Source of the DNA: CAVQUE01 sp046290435
GTDB lineage: Bacteria > Actinomycetota > Acidimicrobiia > Acidimicrobiales > UBA8592
Direction of reading: 5' to 3'
Assembly (NCBI GenBank): GCA_046290435.1
Contig: JBKAGO010000009.1
Span: 1-38,081 of the forward strand
Length of the DNA stretch: 38,081 nucleotides
Numbering within the stretch: position 1 is the first letter of the stretch; the number at the start of each line of letters is the position of its first letter. Below, in pieces: positions 1 through 8,380 of this stretch. A program made the translations under genes and the position numbers. A model generated the notes under the pieces. It was given only the letters and a program-made list of their open reading frames with translations, was not told the DNA's origin and did no database searches.

Positions 1-76
1 CACCGCCGCCATCTGGCACAACGAAACAACCCAGAGGCCCGGCCCCGCCCGCTCACTCATCGCCTACGACCACTGA
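1..76 (+). CDS. C-terminal end of a probable transposase (partial)
   Basis: An open frame enters from the left edge and encodes 24 residues before TGA at 74-76. Readable pieces are AAIWHN and the ending ARSLIAYDH. From memory, this ending resembles the C-termini of actinobacterial DDE transposases, possibly IS982-type, but no catalytic motif lies in the window and I cannot verify the family. The following 35 bp (77-111) could hold the element's right terminal repeat; the left end is outside the window. The element end runs convergently towards aceA. A repeated IS at the edge would also explain why the sequence breaks here. The family assignment is weak. Confidence 0.35.
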   Translation, partial: TAAIWHNETTQRPGPARSLIAYDH

Positions 77-111
77 CCCCTTGGAACCAATCATCTAGGA
101 GTCCGGGCTGA

Positions 112-1401
112 TCAGAACTGCTCTTCCTCGGTGGATCCCTTGAGGGCGAGGGTGCTCGCGGTGCCGCCGGAGATGACGGTCGCGATCTGATCGAAGTAGC
201 CGGCGCCGACCTCACGCTGGTGGCGGGTGGCGCTGTAGCCGTCGCCCTCCATCGCGAACTCGCGCTGCTGCAATGCGACGTAGGCCGTCATGTCGCTGGC
301 GGTGTAGTCGCGGGCCAGTTCGAACATCGAGGCGTTGAGCGCGTGCCAGCCTGCCAGGGTGATGAACTGGAACCGGTAGCCCATCGCGCCGAGCTCCTTC
401 TGGAACGAGGCGATGGTGGCGTCGTCGAGCGCTGCCTTCCAGTTGAACGAGGGCGAGCAGTTGTAGGCGAGCATCTTGCCGGGGAACTCGGCATGGATCG
501 CCTCGGCGAACTGGCGGGCCTCGTCGAGGTCGGGCGTGCCGGTCTCGCACCAGATGAGGTCGGAGTAGGGCGCGTAGGCGAGGCCGCGGGCGATCGCGGC
601 GTCCATACCGTTGCGCACGTGGAAGAAGCCCTCCGCCGAGCGCTCGCCGGTGACGAACGGACGGTCACGCTCGTCGACGTCGCTGGTGAGCAGCGTGGCG
701 GCGAGCGAGTCGGTGCGGGCGACGACGATGCTGGGCACGTCGCAGACGTCGGCGGCCAAACGGGCTGCGGTGAGGGTGCGGATGTGCTGCTGGGTGGGGA
801 TCAGGACCTTGCCGCCCATGTGGCCGCACTTCTTCTCCGAGGCCAGTTGGTCCTCCCAGTGCACACCGGCGGCGCCCGCATCGATCATCGACTTCATGAG
901 CTCGAACACGTTGAGCGGACCGCCGAAACCGGCTTCGGCGTCGGCGACGATCGGCACGAGCCAGTCGCGGTCACGCTTGCCTTCGGACCACTCGATCTGG
1001 TCCGCGCGACGCAGCGCGTTGTTGATGCGCCTGATGACCGCCGGCACCGAGTTGGCGGGGTAGAGGCTCTGGTCGGGGTAGACCTGCTCGGCCAGGTTGG
1101 CGTCGCCGGCGACCTGCCAGCCCGACAGGTAGATGGCCGGCAGGCCACCCTTGACCATCTGGACTGCCTGGCCACCGGTCATGGCGCCCATGGCGTGGGT
1201 GTAGTCGGCGGTGTTCAACCGGTCCCAGAGGCGCTCGGCGCCACGCCGGGCCAGGGAGTACTCGACCGGGACCGAGCCCCGGAGGCTCACGACGTCGGCG
1301 GCCGAGTAGTCACGCCGGATGCCCTGCCATCGGGGGTTGGCAGCCCAGTCGGCCTCGAGGGCCGCGACCTGGGCGTCGAAGGTGTTGCTGGTGGTGCTCA
1401 T
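112..1401 (-). CDS. aceA: Isocitrate lyase
   Basis: Cleaves isocitrate to glyoxylate and succinate, the first committed step of the glyoxylate shunt used for growth on acetate and fatty acids; cytosolic and Mg-dependent, with a (beta/alpha)8 fold. The 429-residue protein matches the short bacterial ICL1 length. The signature KKCGHMGGK lies at residues 190-198 with catalytic Cys192. Upstream are SGWQVAGD (93-100) and the metal-binding region around VADAEAGFGG (152-161). The ATG start is supported by an AGGAGGA Shine-Dalgarno at 1409-1415, 7 nt away. It is divergent from a RamB/ScfR-type regulator, the arrangement expected for carbon-source control of this gene. Malate synthase, the partner enzyme, is not in the window. 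Confidence 0.97.
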   Translation of the reverse strand: MSTTSNTFDAQVAALEADWAANPRWQGIRRDYSAADVVSLRGSVPVEYSLARRGAERLWDRLNTADYTHAMGAMTGGQAVQMVKGGLPAIYLSGWQVAGDANLAEQVYPDQSLYPANSVPAVIRRINNALRRADQIEWSEGKRDRDWLVPIVADAEAGFGGPLNVFELMKSMIDAGAAGVHWEDQLASEKKCGHMGGKVLIPTQQHIRTLTAARLAADVCDVPSIVVARTDSLAATLLTSDVDERDRPFVTGERSAEGFFHVRNGMDAAIARGLAYAPYSDLIWCETGTPDLDEARQFAEAIHAEFPGKMLAYNCSPSFNWKAALDDATIASFQKELGAMGYRFQFITLAGWHALNASMFELARDYTASDMTAYVALQQREFAMEGDGYSATRHQREVGAGYFDQIATVISGGTASTLALKGSTEEEQF

Positions 1402-1408
1402 GGGGTCG

Positions 1409-1415
1409 TCCTCCT
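1409..1415 (-). promoter_or_regulatory. Shine-Dalgarno of aceA
   Basis: Reads AGGAGGA on the minus strand, 7 nt before the ATG. It is one of the few strong ribosome binding sites in a window where many genes look leaderless, in line with high inducible expression of isocitrate lyase. Confidence 0.8.
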
Positions 1416-1418
1416 GAT

Positions 1419-1436
1419 CGTCTCGCCGTTGAGACG
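1419..1436. promoter_or_regulatory. Inverted repeat in the aceA leader
   Basis: CGTCTC (1419-1424), six bases, then GAGACG (1431-1436): a perfect 6-bp inverted repeat lying near the expected aceA transcription start and just upstream of its ribosome binding site. It could be an operator or an RNA hairpin. The sequence shows only the symmetry. Confidence 0.4.
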
Positions 1437-1442
1437 AGACCG

Positions 1443-1471
1443 AGAATGGCGCTCCAAGGCGAAAGAATCAA
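1443..1471 (-). promoter_or_regulatory. Candidate aceA promoter
   Basis: Read on the minus strand, TTGATT (1466-1471) is followed after 17 bp by CATTCT (1443-1448). This fits a housekeeping-sigma promoter with a NANNNT -10 and predicts a transcript start about 35 nt upstream of the aceA ATG. Direct repeats GGCGAAAG (1458-1465) and GGCGAGAAAG (1479-1488), 21 bp apart, overlap the spacer and flank the -35. Confidence 0.5.
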
Positions 1472-1578
1472 CGAGATTGGCGAGAAAGTTCCCATCAGAT
1501 CACCGAGTTCGGCAACAATGGCAGATGTTCGCGTCGATGAAAGCGCTTGCATCGTCCCCAACGGTCCCGGGAGCAGCC

Positions 1579-3042
1579 ATGTCCACCGCCGAGAGTGTCG
1601 ACACCTTGATGTTCGGCCAGCGCCTGCGCCACGAACGCCGACGCTGCGGTCTGACGCTCGCGCAGCTGGGCGAGCGCATCGGACGACCGGCGCCCTATCT
1701 CAGCCAGCTCGAGAACGGCCACACCGAACCTCGGCTGAGTCTCGTGGGCGAACTCGCAGCCGCTCTCGGCTGCGCCACCGCGGACCTGGTCGATCCGGCG
1801 CCACCGTCGCGACGGGCCGAGCTCGAGGTGGCGTTCCTGCGAGCCCAGGCCAGCGGCCGTTACGAGGCGATGAACCTGCCCTTCGTCAAGCCCACCAGCC
1901 GCGTGCCCGACGAGGTCCTCGAACATCTCGTCGCCCTCGCAGGTGCACTCGAGGCGGGCGACAGGCGCCAGAAACGCTCGGGCGACCTCGCCCGTATGGC
2001 CAACGTCGCCCTGCGCGACGACATGCGCCGGCGCGACAACTACTTCGCCGACATCGAACGGCTCGCCGGCGACTGCCTACAGGCGGTCGGCTACAACGGG
2101 ACCGGCCCGGTCTCGGAGCGAACGCTGATCGATCTGTGCGGCCACTTCGGATTCCGCCTGGCCCGGGTGCAGGACCTGCCGCACTCGGCGCGGTCCATCA
2201 CCGACCAACGCGATCGCATCATCTACATCGGCCAGCGCAACGAGCTGCCCACCCGGGCCGCCCGTTCGGTGGTGCTGCAGACCTTGGGCCACTTCGCTCT
2301 CAGCCACAGCGACACCGACGACTTCGCCGACTACCTGCGCCAACGCGTCGAGTCGAACTACTTCGCTGCGGCGGTGCTGGCGCCCGAGGCGCCGGCCGTC
2401 GAGTTCCTCCAGGAGGCCAAGACGCGCGGCGACCTCTCGGTCGAGGATCTCAAGGAGGTCTTCTACATCTCCTACGAGATGGCGGCGCACCGCCTGACGA
2501 ACCTCGCGACCCGTCACCTGGACCTGACCGTGCACTTCCTGCGCTCCGACGTGGAGGGAACCGTCTGGAAGGCCTACGAGAACGACGGCGTTCCCTTGCC
2601 CGCCGACGAGGACGGCACCATCGAGGGCAACCGTCTGTGCCGGCAATGGGGAACGCGCCAGGCGTTCGGCTCGGAGGACTCCTTCGCCCTCTACGCCCAG
2701 TACACGGCCACCCCGTCGGGGCGCTACTGGTGCGTCACCCACGTGGAGGCCGATCGCCGCCCCTTCCACGCGGTCACCGTCGGGACCTCGGCGGACCAGG
2801 CCCGCTTCTTCCGGGGCAGCGACACGACACGATCCTCGGTCTCGGGTTGCCCGGACCCGAACTGTTGCCGTCTCCCGCCGGCTCCGGCCCGGAGCCGGTG
2901 GGAAGGTGTTGCGTGGCCCTCGGCCAGCGACCGCAGCCACGTGGTGTCGGGCCTGCCCGTGGACAAACAGCCGTTCACCCGTTTCCCCGGGGTCGATCTC
3001 GTCGACGTCTACGAGTTCCTCGACCGCCGCAGCCCGCGATGA
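1579..3042 (+). CDS. ramB: RamB/ScfR-type short-chain fatty acid transcriptional regulator
   Basis: A 487-residue cytosolic DNA-binding regulator. Residues about 13-71 form an XRE-type helix-turn-helix (core LTLAQLGERIGRPAPYLSQ). A central IrrE-like domain follows, then the long C-terminal ScfR (DUF2083) domain with the Cys-rich GCPDPNCCR near residues 422-430. In the IrrE-like part the metalloprotease HExxH is degenerate (QTLGHFALSH), as in RamB, so it is probably a ligand or structural domain and not a protease. RamB in Corynebacterium and Mycobacterium controls acetate and glyoxylate-cycle genes, including aceA, which is divergent here. The start chosen is the ATG after GGGAG (1568-1572); an in-frame ATG at 1525 is possible. 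The symbol is by family and context. Confidence 0.82.
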   Translation: MSTAESVDTLMFGQRLRHERRRCGLTLAQLGERIGRPAPYLSQLENGHTEPRLSLVGELAAALGCATADLVDPAPPSRRAELEVAFLRAQASGRYEAMNLPFVKPTSRVPDEVLEHLVALAGALEAGDRRQKRSGDLARMANVALRDDMRRRDNYFADIERLAGDCLQAVGYNGTGPVSERTLIDLCGHFGFRLARVQDLPHSARSITDQRDRIIYIGQRNELPTRAARSVVLQTLGHFALSHSDTDDFADYLRQRVESNYFAAAVLAPEAPAVEFLQEAKTRGDLSVEDLKEVFYISYEMAAHRLTNLATRHLDLTVHFLRSDVEGTVWKAYENDGVPLPADEDGTIEGNRLCRQWGTRQAFGSEDSFALYAQYTATPSGRYWCVTHVEADRRPFHAVTVGTSADQARFFRGSDTTRSSVSGCPDPNCCRLPPAPARSRWEGVAWPSASDRSHVVSGLPVDKQPFTRFPGVDLVDVYEFLDRRSPR

Positions 3043-3080
3043 CCAGACTCGACTGCGGGTAGCGGTCATGCCCCCTGCCT

Positions 3081-3101
3081 TTCGGCCCGACGGGGCCCGA
3101 A
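3081..3101 (+). terminator. Hairpin after the ramB-type gene
   Basis: TTCGG (3081-3085) pairs with CCGAA (3097-3101), extended inward by CCC/GGG across one bulged C. It lies 38 nt after the regulator stop. No T-run follows, so termination is only plausible. Confidence 0.35.
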
Positions 3102-3158
3102 GATGACCGAACTGCCCCGGTGTCGTCTCGCCCTGGCGCTACCGTTGCGGCGGTGGGA

Positions 3159-5186
3159 ATGACGTCGATTCGCACAGCGCCCGACCGGCGCGGCACCCCA
3201 GCGCCAACGTCGACGCGCCCGCGGATGCCGTTCATCGCGTCGATCGACGGACTGCGCGCCATCGCCGTCGTCGCCGTGCTCTTCTATCACGCCGAGGTCG
3301 CGTGGTTGCCGGGCGGTTTCCTCGGCGTCGAGGTGTTCTTCGTCGTCAGCGGGTACCTGATCACGGCGCTGCTCCTCGGCGAGATCGACCGTACGGGCCG
3401 CGTCGATCTGAAGGACTTCTGGACCCGTCGGGCCCGTCGGCTCCTGCCTGCGCTCGCCTTCTACCTTCTCGGGTCGCTGGTGCTCGCCCTGGCGATCGCC
3501 GACGACGTGGTCGACGATTGGTTCGACGGCAGTTGGGCGGCGGTGTTCTACGTCGCGAACTGGTACGCGGTCTTCAACGACATCTCCTACACGGACGCGT
3601 TCGGCCGTCCGTCGTTCCTGCATCATCTCTGGTCCCTGGCGGTCGAGGAGCAGTTCTACCTCGTCTGGCCTCTGCTGATGCTCGGTGGGCTGCGCTACCT
3701 GGGGCGTCGGCGCATGATCATGGCGATCGGCGCCGGCGTGGTCGCGTCGACGGCACTGATGTGGCTGCTCTACCAGCCGTTGGAGGATCCGCTTCGCATC
3801 TACTACGGAACCGACACCCGGGCGGCCGGACTGCTCGTCGGGGCGGGCCTCGCGTTCGTGTGGCGGCCGTGGGAGCACCCGACGCAACGTCCCGAGATCG
3901 AGCAGCGACGCAGACTCGTGGCGCTCGCGCTGACAGCGGTCGGTCTCGCCGGCGTGATCCGGGCCTTCATCGTCTACGACCTCTCGCCGATCGAAGCCGA
4001 TCCGCTGTTCCGCGGCGGCTTCCTCGTGACATCGATGAGCACGGCCGCGCTCATCGCCGGGCTCGTTCTCGCCCGGACCACGCTGTCGGGAGCACTGTCG
4101 GGTCCGGTCATGCGCTGGCTCGGGAGCCGGTCCTACGGCATCTACCTGTGGCACTGGCCGATCTTCATGGTCACCAGAGCCCGGATCGATACCGACCTCG
4201 ACGGCGTCGTGTTGTTGGTCCTGCGTTTCGCGCTCACGTTCGTGGTCGCGGAGGTCAGCTATCAACTCGTCGAGCAGCCCCTGCGACGCGGCCTGCGGCG
4301 TCCCGGCAGGTCGCGTGCCGAGGCAATCGGGGCCATGGCCATGCCTGCGGTGCTCGGGTCGTTGGCACTCCTCGCGGTGTTCGCCGTGCTCGTCGATGTG
4401 CAGCGCGACGGCGAGCGCGCCGATGCTGCGGGCACCGGAACCTTCGCGGTCGAGACCGTCGACGAGGTCGCCGTCGTCGTCGACGGTTCAGGCAGCGCAG
4501 CGATCGATCCCGAAGTGACGGATCCCGCGACTCTCGATCCTGCGCCGGGCGCCGCCGCAGCCGACCCCGCTCCGTCGGCCGAGGTCGAGATCCCGCAGGG
4601 CGCCGAGCCCCCCGCCGTCGAGGATGCGGTGATTCCGCCGAGCCCCAACGCCGGAACCACCGGCCAGATCGGCGCAGAAGCCGAGGCCGAGGACACAGAG
4701 CCGGCGCCGGCTCCGACGGCACCCCAACGGGTGACCTTCGTCGGCGACTCGGTCATGCAGGGCGCGGCCCCGCGGCTGCGGAACCTCGCCGAGACCGTGC
4801 AGGTCGACACACTGGTGGGGCGCCAGTGGTGGGACGCCGAGCCGACCCTGCGGGCGATCGGCCGCGATGGGGGATTCGGTGACGCCGTGGTCGTCCACCT
4901 GGGCAACAACGGCCCGGTCAACGAGGCGATGTTCGACAGCGTCATGCGGCGGCTGTCCGATGTCGATCGCGTCCTCATCGTCAATGTCCGGGTTCCGGTG
5001 CGGTGGGAGTCCGACGTCAACGAGGCGCTCGCGGCGGGCGTACGCCGCTGGGACAACGCCGTCCTGGTCGACTGGCACGGCCTGTCGAACGGGCGGCCGG
5101 AGTTCTTCGCCGGTGACGGCGTCCACCTCGAAGCCGAGGGGCAGCGGGCCTACACCCGCGCCATCCGCCGGGCACTCTCATCCTGA
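3159..5186 (+). CDS. OafA-type membrane acyltransferase fused to an SGNH hydrolase-like domain
   Basis: A 675-residue integral membrane protein. The N-terminal half is an acyltransferase-3 domain with about ten membrane segments, opening with ASIDGLRAIAVVAVLFYHAE and containing GGFLGVEVFFVVSGYLIT. A linker rich in Ala, Pro, Asp and Glu (about residues 425-525) leads to a C-terminal SGNH domain with GDS (529-531), GNNG (582-585) and DGVH (653-656), i.e. the Ser, Asn and Asp-His blocks. Such fusions transfer acyl, usually acetyl, groups to peptidoglycan or cell-surface glycans; the SGNH domain should face outside. The substrate cannot be told. The ATG at 3159 is preferred: a TACCGT -10-like hexamer at 3140-3145 and a GGTGGGA just before the ATG argue against the GTG at 3120. 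Confidence 0.85.
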   Translation: MTSIRTAPDRRGTPAPTSTRPRMPFIASIDGLRAIAVVAVLFYHAEVAWLPGGFLGVEVFFVVSGYLITALLLGEIDRTGRVDLKDFWTRRARRLLPALAFYLLGSLVLALAIADDVVDDWFDGSWAAVFYVANWYAVFNDISYTDAFGRPSFLHHLWSLAVEEQFYLVWPLLMLGGLRYLGRRRMIMAIGAGVVASTALMWLLYQPLEDPLRIYYGTDTRAAGLLVGAGLAFVWRPWEHPTQRPEIEQRRRLVALALTAVGLAGVIRAFIVYDLSPIEADPLFRGGFLVTSMSTAALIAGLVLARTTLSGALSGPVMRWLGSRSYGIYLWHWPIFMVTRARIDTDLDGVVLLVLRFALTFVVAEVSYQLVEQPLRRGLRRPGRSRAEAIGAMAMPAVLGSLALLAVFAVLVDVQRDGERADAAGTGTFAVETVDEVAVVVDGSGSAAIDPEVTDPATLDPAPGAAAADPAPSAEVEIPQGAEPPAVEDAVIPPSPNAGTTGQIGAEAEAEDTEPAPAPTAPQRVTFVGDSVMQGAAPRLRNLAETVQVDTLVGRQWWDAEPTLRAIGRDGGFGDAVVVHLGNNGPVNEAMFDSVMRRLSDVDRVLIVNVRVPVRWESDVNEALAAGVRRWDNAVLVDWHGLSNGRPEFFAGDGVHLEAEGQRAYTRAIRRALSS

Positions 5187-5188
5187 AG

Positions 5189-5203
5189 CCGCCGTCTCGG
5201 CGG
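5189..5203. terminator. Hairpin between convergent acyltransferase and uridine kinase genes
   Basis: CCGCC (5189-5193), loop of five, GGCGG (5199-5203). It lies in the 35-bp gap between two convergent stop codons and could act in both directions. It has no U-tract. Confidence 0.4.
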
Positions 5204-5221
5204 GCGCACCCCCTGGAGGGT

Positions 5222-5851
5222 TCAGGATCCGGAGGCGTGAACCCCGGCGGCGACACCGACCCGCTCGAGGATCACCTGCGCCGAGCCCTGCGGCGACCTG
5301 GTGCCGTCCACGACGAGGTGTGCCCGATCCGCGGACGGGCCGACGAACTCGCCGTACATCGGCCGCACCGTCCGTTCGATCTGCGCGAGTGCGTAGTCGG
5401 CGGTGCGTCCGCGCTCGGCGACATCGCGCCCGACGCGACGCTCGGTGCGCACGGCGTCGCTGGTGTCGACGAACACCCGCAGGTCGATCAGCCGGCAGAT
5501 CTCCTCGAAGACGAACAACAAGATGCCGTCGACCACGATGATCGGCTGGGGATCGAGCAGCCGCACGTCGGCGCTGCGACTGTGGACGGCGAAGTCGTAG
5601 ATGGGCGCAGCGATGGAACGTCCGGCCCGCAGTTCGGTCAGGTCGGCCGTGAAGGCCTCGATGTCGAGTGCGTTGGGATGGTCGTAGTTGACCCGCTCCC
5701 GCTCGGCGAAGGCGACGTGGCGCTGATCGCGGTAGTAGTCGTCGAAGCCCAACGAAGCGACCGGGTGCGGCGACGCGGCGCGGACCGCTGCCGCCAGCGT
5801 CGACTTGCCCGAACCCGAACCCCCGGCGATCCCGATCACGATTGGCTGCAC
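5222..5851 (-). CDS. udk: Uridine kinase-like P-loop kinase
   Basis: Phosphorylates uridine or cytidine with ATP/GTP in pyrimidine salvage; cytosolic. The 209-residue protein starts with a P-loop, IGIAGGSGSGKST (residues 7-18), followed by the FDDYYRD and NYDHPNALD nucleoside-site motifs and the IIVVDGILLF strand typical of the Udk/phosphoribulokinase family. It starts with GTG at 5851, and a TAGGGT -10 hexamer ends 8 nt upstream, so the mRNA is probably leaderless. It is transcribed towards the acyltransferase and away from the DUF72 gene. Phosphoribulokinase is less likely given the short length. Exact nucleoside preference is not visible. Confidence 0.88.
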   Translation of the reverse strand: MQPIVIGIAGGSGSGKSTLAAAVRAASPHPVASLGFDDYYRDQRHVAFAERERVNYDHPNALDIEAFTADLTELRAGRSIAAPIYDFAVHSRSADVRLLDPQPIIVVDGILLFVFEEICRLIDLRVFVDTSDAVRTERRVGRDVAERGRTADYALAQIERTVRPMYGEFVGPSADRAHLVVDGTRSPQGSAQVILERVGVAAGVHASGS

Positions 5852-5859
5852 GGGAGGTC

Positions 5860-5865
5860 ACCCTA
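5860..5865 (-). promoter_or_regulatory. -10 box of udk
   Basis: TAGGGT on the minus strand, 8 nt before the GTG start, leaving little or no 5' leader. No convincing -35 is seen. Confidence 0.5.
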
Positions 5866-5917
5866 ACCTCCCCGGCGCGACACGTGGCGTTTCCCCGACC
5901 GTCGTCGCCCCGCGTGC

Positions 5918-5923
5918 CAAGCT
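5918..5923 (+). promoter_or_regulatory. -10-like box of the DUF72 gene
   Basis: CAAGCT (NANNNT type) ends 7 nt before the ATG at 5931. The spacing matches the other leaderless candidates in this window, but the first base is not T. Confidence 0.35.
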
Positions 5924-5930
5924 CGCATCG

Positions 5931-6812
5931 ATGGACGCTCCTGTGCTGCGGGTCGGATGCCCGATGTGGGCTCACCGGCCATGGGCTGTGCGTCTGTTCG
6001 GCCCGACACCGACCGGCGAGGAGCTGGCCGCCTACGCCCGCTGGTGCAGCGCCGTCGAGGGCAACACCACCTTCTATGCCCTGCCGCGACCCGAGACGGT
6101 GCAGCGGTGGGCCGACCAGGCGCCAGAGGGCTTCCGCTTCTGCTTCAAGCTGCCCCGCACCATCACCCACGAGCGTCGCCTCCGCAACGCCGACGACGCC
6201 CTGGAGGAGTTCTGCGAACGCCTGTCGCCGTTGGCCGCTCACCTCGGCCCGATGGCGGTTCAGCTGCCGGCGACGTTCGGGCCCGAGGATCTCGGGGTCC
6301 TCGAACGCTTCGTCGAGGCCGTGCCCCGGTCGCTCGGCGACACGGGTCTGCGCTGGGGAGTCGAGGTCCGCCATCGTGATTTCGAGGCCGAGGGCCGGGC
6401 CGAGCGCGCTCTCGGCGACCTGCTGGCCGCCCACGATGTCGATCGGATCCTCATCGACACCCGCGGGCTGTTCTCGGGGCCGCGGGTCACGCCCGGCGAG
6501 GTCGAGGCGTGGGAGCGCAAACCTCGCCTGCGGGTGCGGCCCGTGGCGACGGGTCCCATGCCGATCGTGCGGTTCGTCGGGTTGACCGACCCCGAGGCGA
6601 ATCCGACGTGGTGGGCGCCGTGGGTCGCCGTGGTCGCCCGGTGGCTCGAGGCCGGGCTGCAGCCGACCTTCTTCGTCCACACACCCGACAACGATGCATC
6701 GCCGACGTTGGCGCGGCGTTTCCACGACGAGGTGCGGGCCCTCGTTCCCGACCTGGCGCCGCTACCCGAACCTGCGGCACGGCCCGTCCAACCCGGCCTC
6801 TTCGAACAGTGA
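5931..6812 (+). CDS. DUF72 (YecE-like) family protein
   Basis: A 293-residue protein of the DUF72/YecE family, a TIM-barrel fold of unknown biochemical role. Recognisable blocks are RVGCPMWAH near the start, the conserved VEGNTTFYALPRPETVQRWA stretch, FRFCFKLPRTITHERRL, MAVQLPATFGP, WGVEVRHRDFE and VRFVGLTD. I choose the ATG at 5931 because it begins just before the conserved domain and has a -10-like hexamer 7 nt upstream; an upstream in-frame ATG at 5805 would overlap uridine kinase. It is divergent from udk. The next gene downstream has its own promoter-like hexamer. I cannot assign a function beyond the family. Confidence 0.85.
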   Translation: MDAPVLRVGCPMWAHRPWAVRLFGPTPTGEELAAYARWCSAVEGNTTFYALPRPETVQRWADQAPEGFRFCFKLPRTITHERRLRNADDALEEFCERLSPLAAHLGPMAVQLPATFGPEDLGVLERFVEAVPRSLGDTGLRWGVEVRHRDFEAEGRAERALGDLLAAHDVDRILIDTRGLFSGPRVTPGEVEAWERKPRLRVRPVATGPMPIVRFVGLTDPEANPTWWAPWVAVVARWLEAGLQPTFFVHTPDNDASPTLARRFHDEVRALVPDLAPLPEPAARPVQPGLFEQ

Positions 6813-6865
6813 GTGCCACAGGGGCGGTGGCCCGGTTCGACCCGACGTCGCCGGGGTTCCCGTGT

Positions 6866-6871
6866 GACACT
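6866..6871 (+). promoter_or_regulatory. -10-like box of the photolyase gene
   Basis: GACACT ends 8 nt before the GTG start at 6880. No Shine-Dalgarno is present in the gap, so a leaderless transcript is the simplest reading. Confidence 0.4.
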
Positions 6872-6879
6872 CCGAACTC

Positions 6880-8367
6880 GTGGAGACGGTGTGGGTCCTC
6901 GGCGATCAGCTCAACCCGACGATCGCATCGCTGCGCGATCGCGACCCCGCATCGACCCGGGTGTTGCTGGTCCGGTCCGAGGCCAAGATCGCATCGAAGC
7001 GATGGCATCGCCAGCGCCTTCACCTGGTTCTGGCCGCCATGAGCAGATTCGCCGCCGAACTGGCGGATGCCGGGTGGGAAGTCGACCATCGCAGCGCCGT
7101 GTCGCTGGCCGACGGCCTGGAGGCACACCGTCGCGAGCACCGCCCCGAGCGCGTGGTGGCCATGGCACCGATGAGCTGGGACGGCCTCGCCATGCTCGGC
7201 CGACTCGGCGTCGAGGTCGTTCCCAACGACCAGTTCCTCTGCAGCGCCGACGAGTTCGACGAGTGGGCCCAGGGTCGCCGCACCCTGAAGATGGAGGACT
7301 TCTACCGGCACCGCCGCCGCGTCACCGGCGTGCTCATGGACGGCGACGAACCCGTCGGCGGGCGGTGGAACTTCGACCACGACAACCGGGAGCCGCCACC
7401 GACCGACGGCCGGTCGTGGCCCGGCATCGAGCTCTTCGAGCTCGACGATCTCGACCATCGGATCATCGATGCCCTGCCCGAACAGTGTTGGGGCGCCGTG
7501 CCCTCTGGCATCTGGCCCACCAGCAGAGCCCAGGCGCGACAGCGCCTCGAGGAGTTCATCGCCGAGGGCCTCGCCGTGTTCGGGCCACACGAGGACGCCA
7601 TGCTGGCAGGGGAGTGGAAGCTGGCACATTCGGTGCTGTCGAGTTCGCTCAACCTCGGGTTGTTGCACCCCGGCGAGGTCGTCGACGCCGCGGAGACCGC
7701 CTATCGGCAGGGGCGGGTCCCGATCGCCTCGGCGGAGGGCTTCATCCGCCAGGTCATGGGCTGGCGCGAGTACGTGTGGGGCGTCTACTGGCACTGGATG
7801 CCCGGCTACCGCCGGCTCGACGCGCTGGACGCCGATCGCGGGCTGCCGCCGCTGTTCACCGGTGAGGCCGACACCGAGATGGCGTGTGTCTCGTCGACGC
7901 TCGCCAATCTCGCCCGCAACGGCTGGACCCACCACATCGAGCGCCTCATGGTGCTCGGGAACCTCAACCTGTTGAACGGGACCCGTCCCGCCGAGCTCGT
8001 CGACTGGATGTGGGCGTCGTTCGTCGACGGTGCCGAGTGGGTGATGTTGCCGAACGTCTTGGGCATGGCGCTCTACGCCGACGGTGGACGCATGGCGACC
8101 AAGCCCTACGCCTCCGGTGGGGCCTACATCAACCGGATGAGCGATCACTGCCGGGGCTGTCGGTTCGACCCGAAGAAGCGGACCGGCGACGACGCCTGTC
8201 CGTTCACCACGCTCTACTGGGACTTCCTCGCTCGCAATGCCGAGGCGTTCGCCGGCAACAATCGCCTCGCGCAGCCGCTTGCGGGGATGCGCAGGCTGAA
8301 GGATCTCGACGCGACCCGCGAGCGCGCCCGTGAGGTGCTCGCCCGCCTCGACGCAGGATCGCTGTGA
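6880..8367 (+). CDS. Iron-sulfur bacterial cryptochrome/photolyase (PhrB/CryB-like)
   Basis: A 495-residue flavoprotein of the FeS-BCP group (PhrB of Agrobacterium, CryB of Rhodobacter). These use FAD, a 6,7-dimethyl-8-ribityllumazine-type antenna and a [4Fe-4S] cluster for light-driven repair of (6-4) photoproducts or for signalling. The N-terminal Rossmann part starts ETVWVLGDQLNP. The FAD-binding helical domain contains GFIRQVMGWREYVWGVYW (287-304) and NGWTHHIERLMVLGN (347-361). Four cluster cysteines are visible: Cys336, Cys424, Cys427 and Cys440, in the pattern C...CRGC...C. It starts with GTG at 6880 behind a -10-like box. The DUF2256-DUF3253 gene follows after 13 nt, so they probably form an operon. 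Repair versus sensory function is undecided. Confidence 0.9.
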   Translation: METVWVLGDQLNPTIASLRDRDPASTRVLLVRSEAKIASKRWHRQRLHLVLAAMSRFAAELADAGWEVDHRSAVSLADGLEAHRREHRPERVVAMAPMSWDGLAMLGRLGVEVVPNDQFLCSADEFDEWAQGRRTLKMEDFYRHRRRVTGVLMDGDEPVGGRWNFDHDNREPPPTDGRSWPGIELFELDDLDHRIIDALPEQCWGAVPSGIWPTSRAQARQRLEEFIAEGLAVFGPHEDAMLAGEWKLAHSVLSSSLNLGLLHPGEVVDAAETAYRQGRVPIASAEGFIRQVMGWREYVWGVYWHWMPGYRRLDALDADRGLPPLFTGEADTEMACVSSTLANLARNGWTHHIERLMVLGNLNLLNGTRPAELVDWMWASFVDGAEWVMLPNVLGMALYADGGRMATKPYASGGAYINRMSDHCRGCRFDPKKRTGDDACPFTTLYWDFLARNAEAFAGNNRLAQPLAGMRRLKDLDATRERAREVLARLDAGSL

Positions 8368-8380
8368 CGCAGGCAGCGCC

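Noticed and set aside
220..1578. The upstream extension of the RamB-type frame through the whole of aceA
   Set aside because: The frame is open only because it is antisense to aceA; the helix-turn-helix protein clearly begins near 1579.
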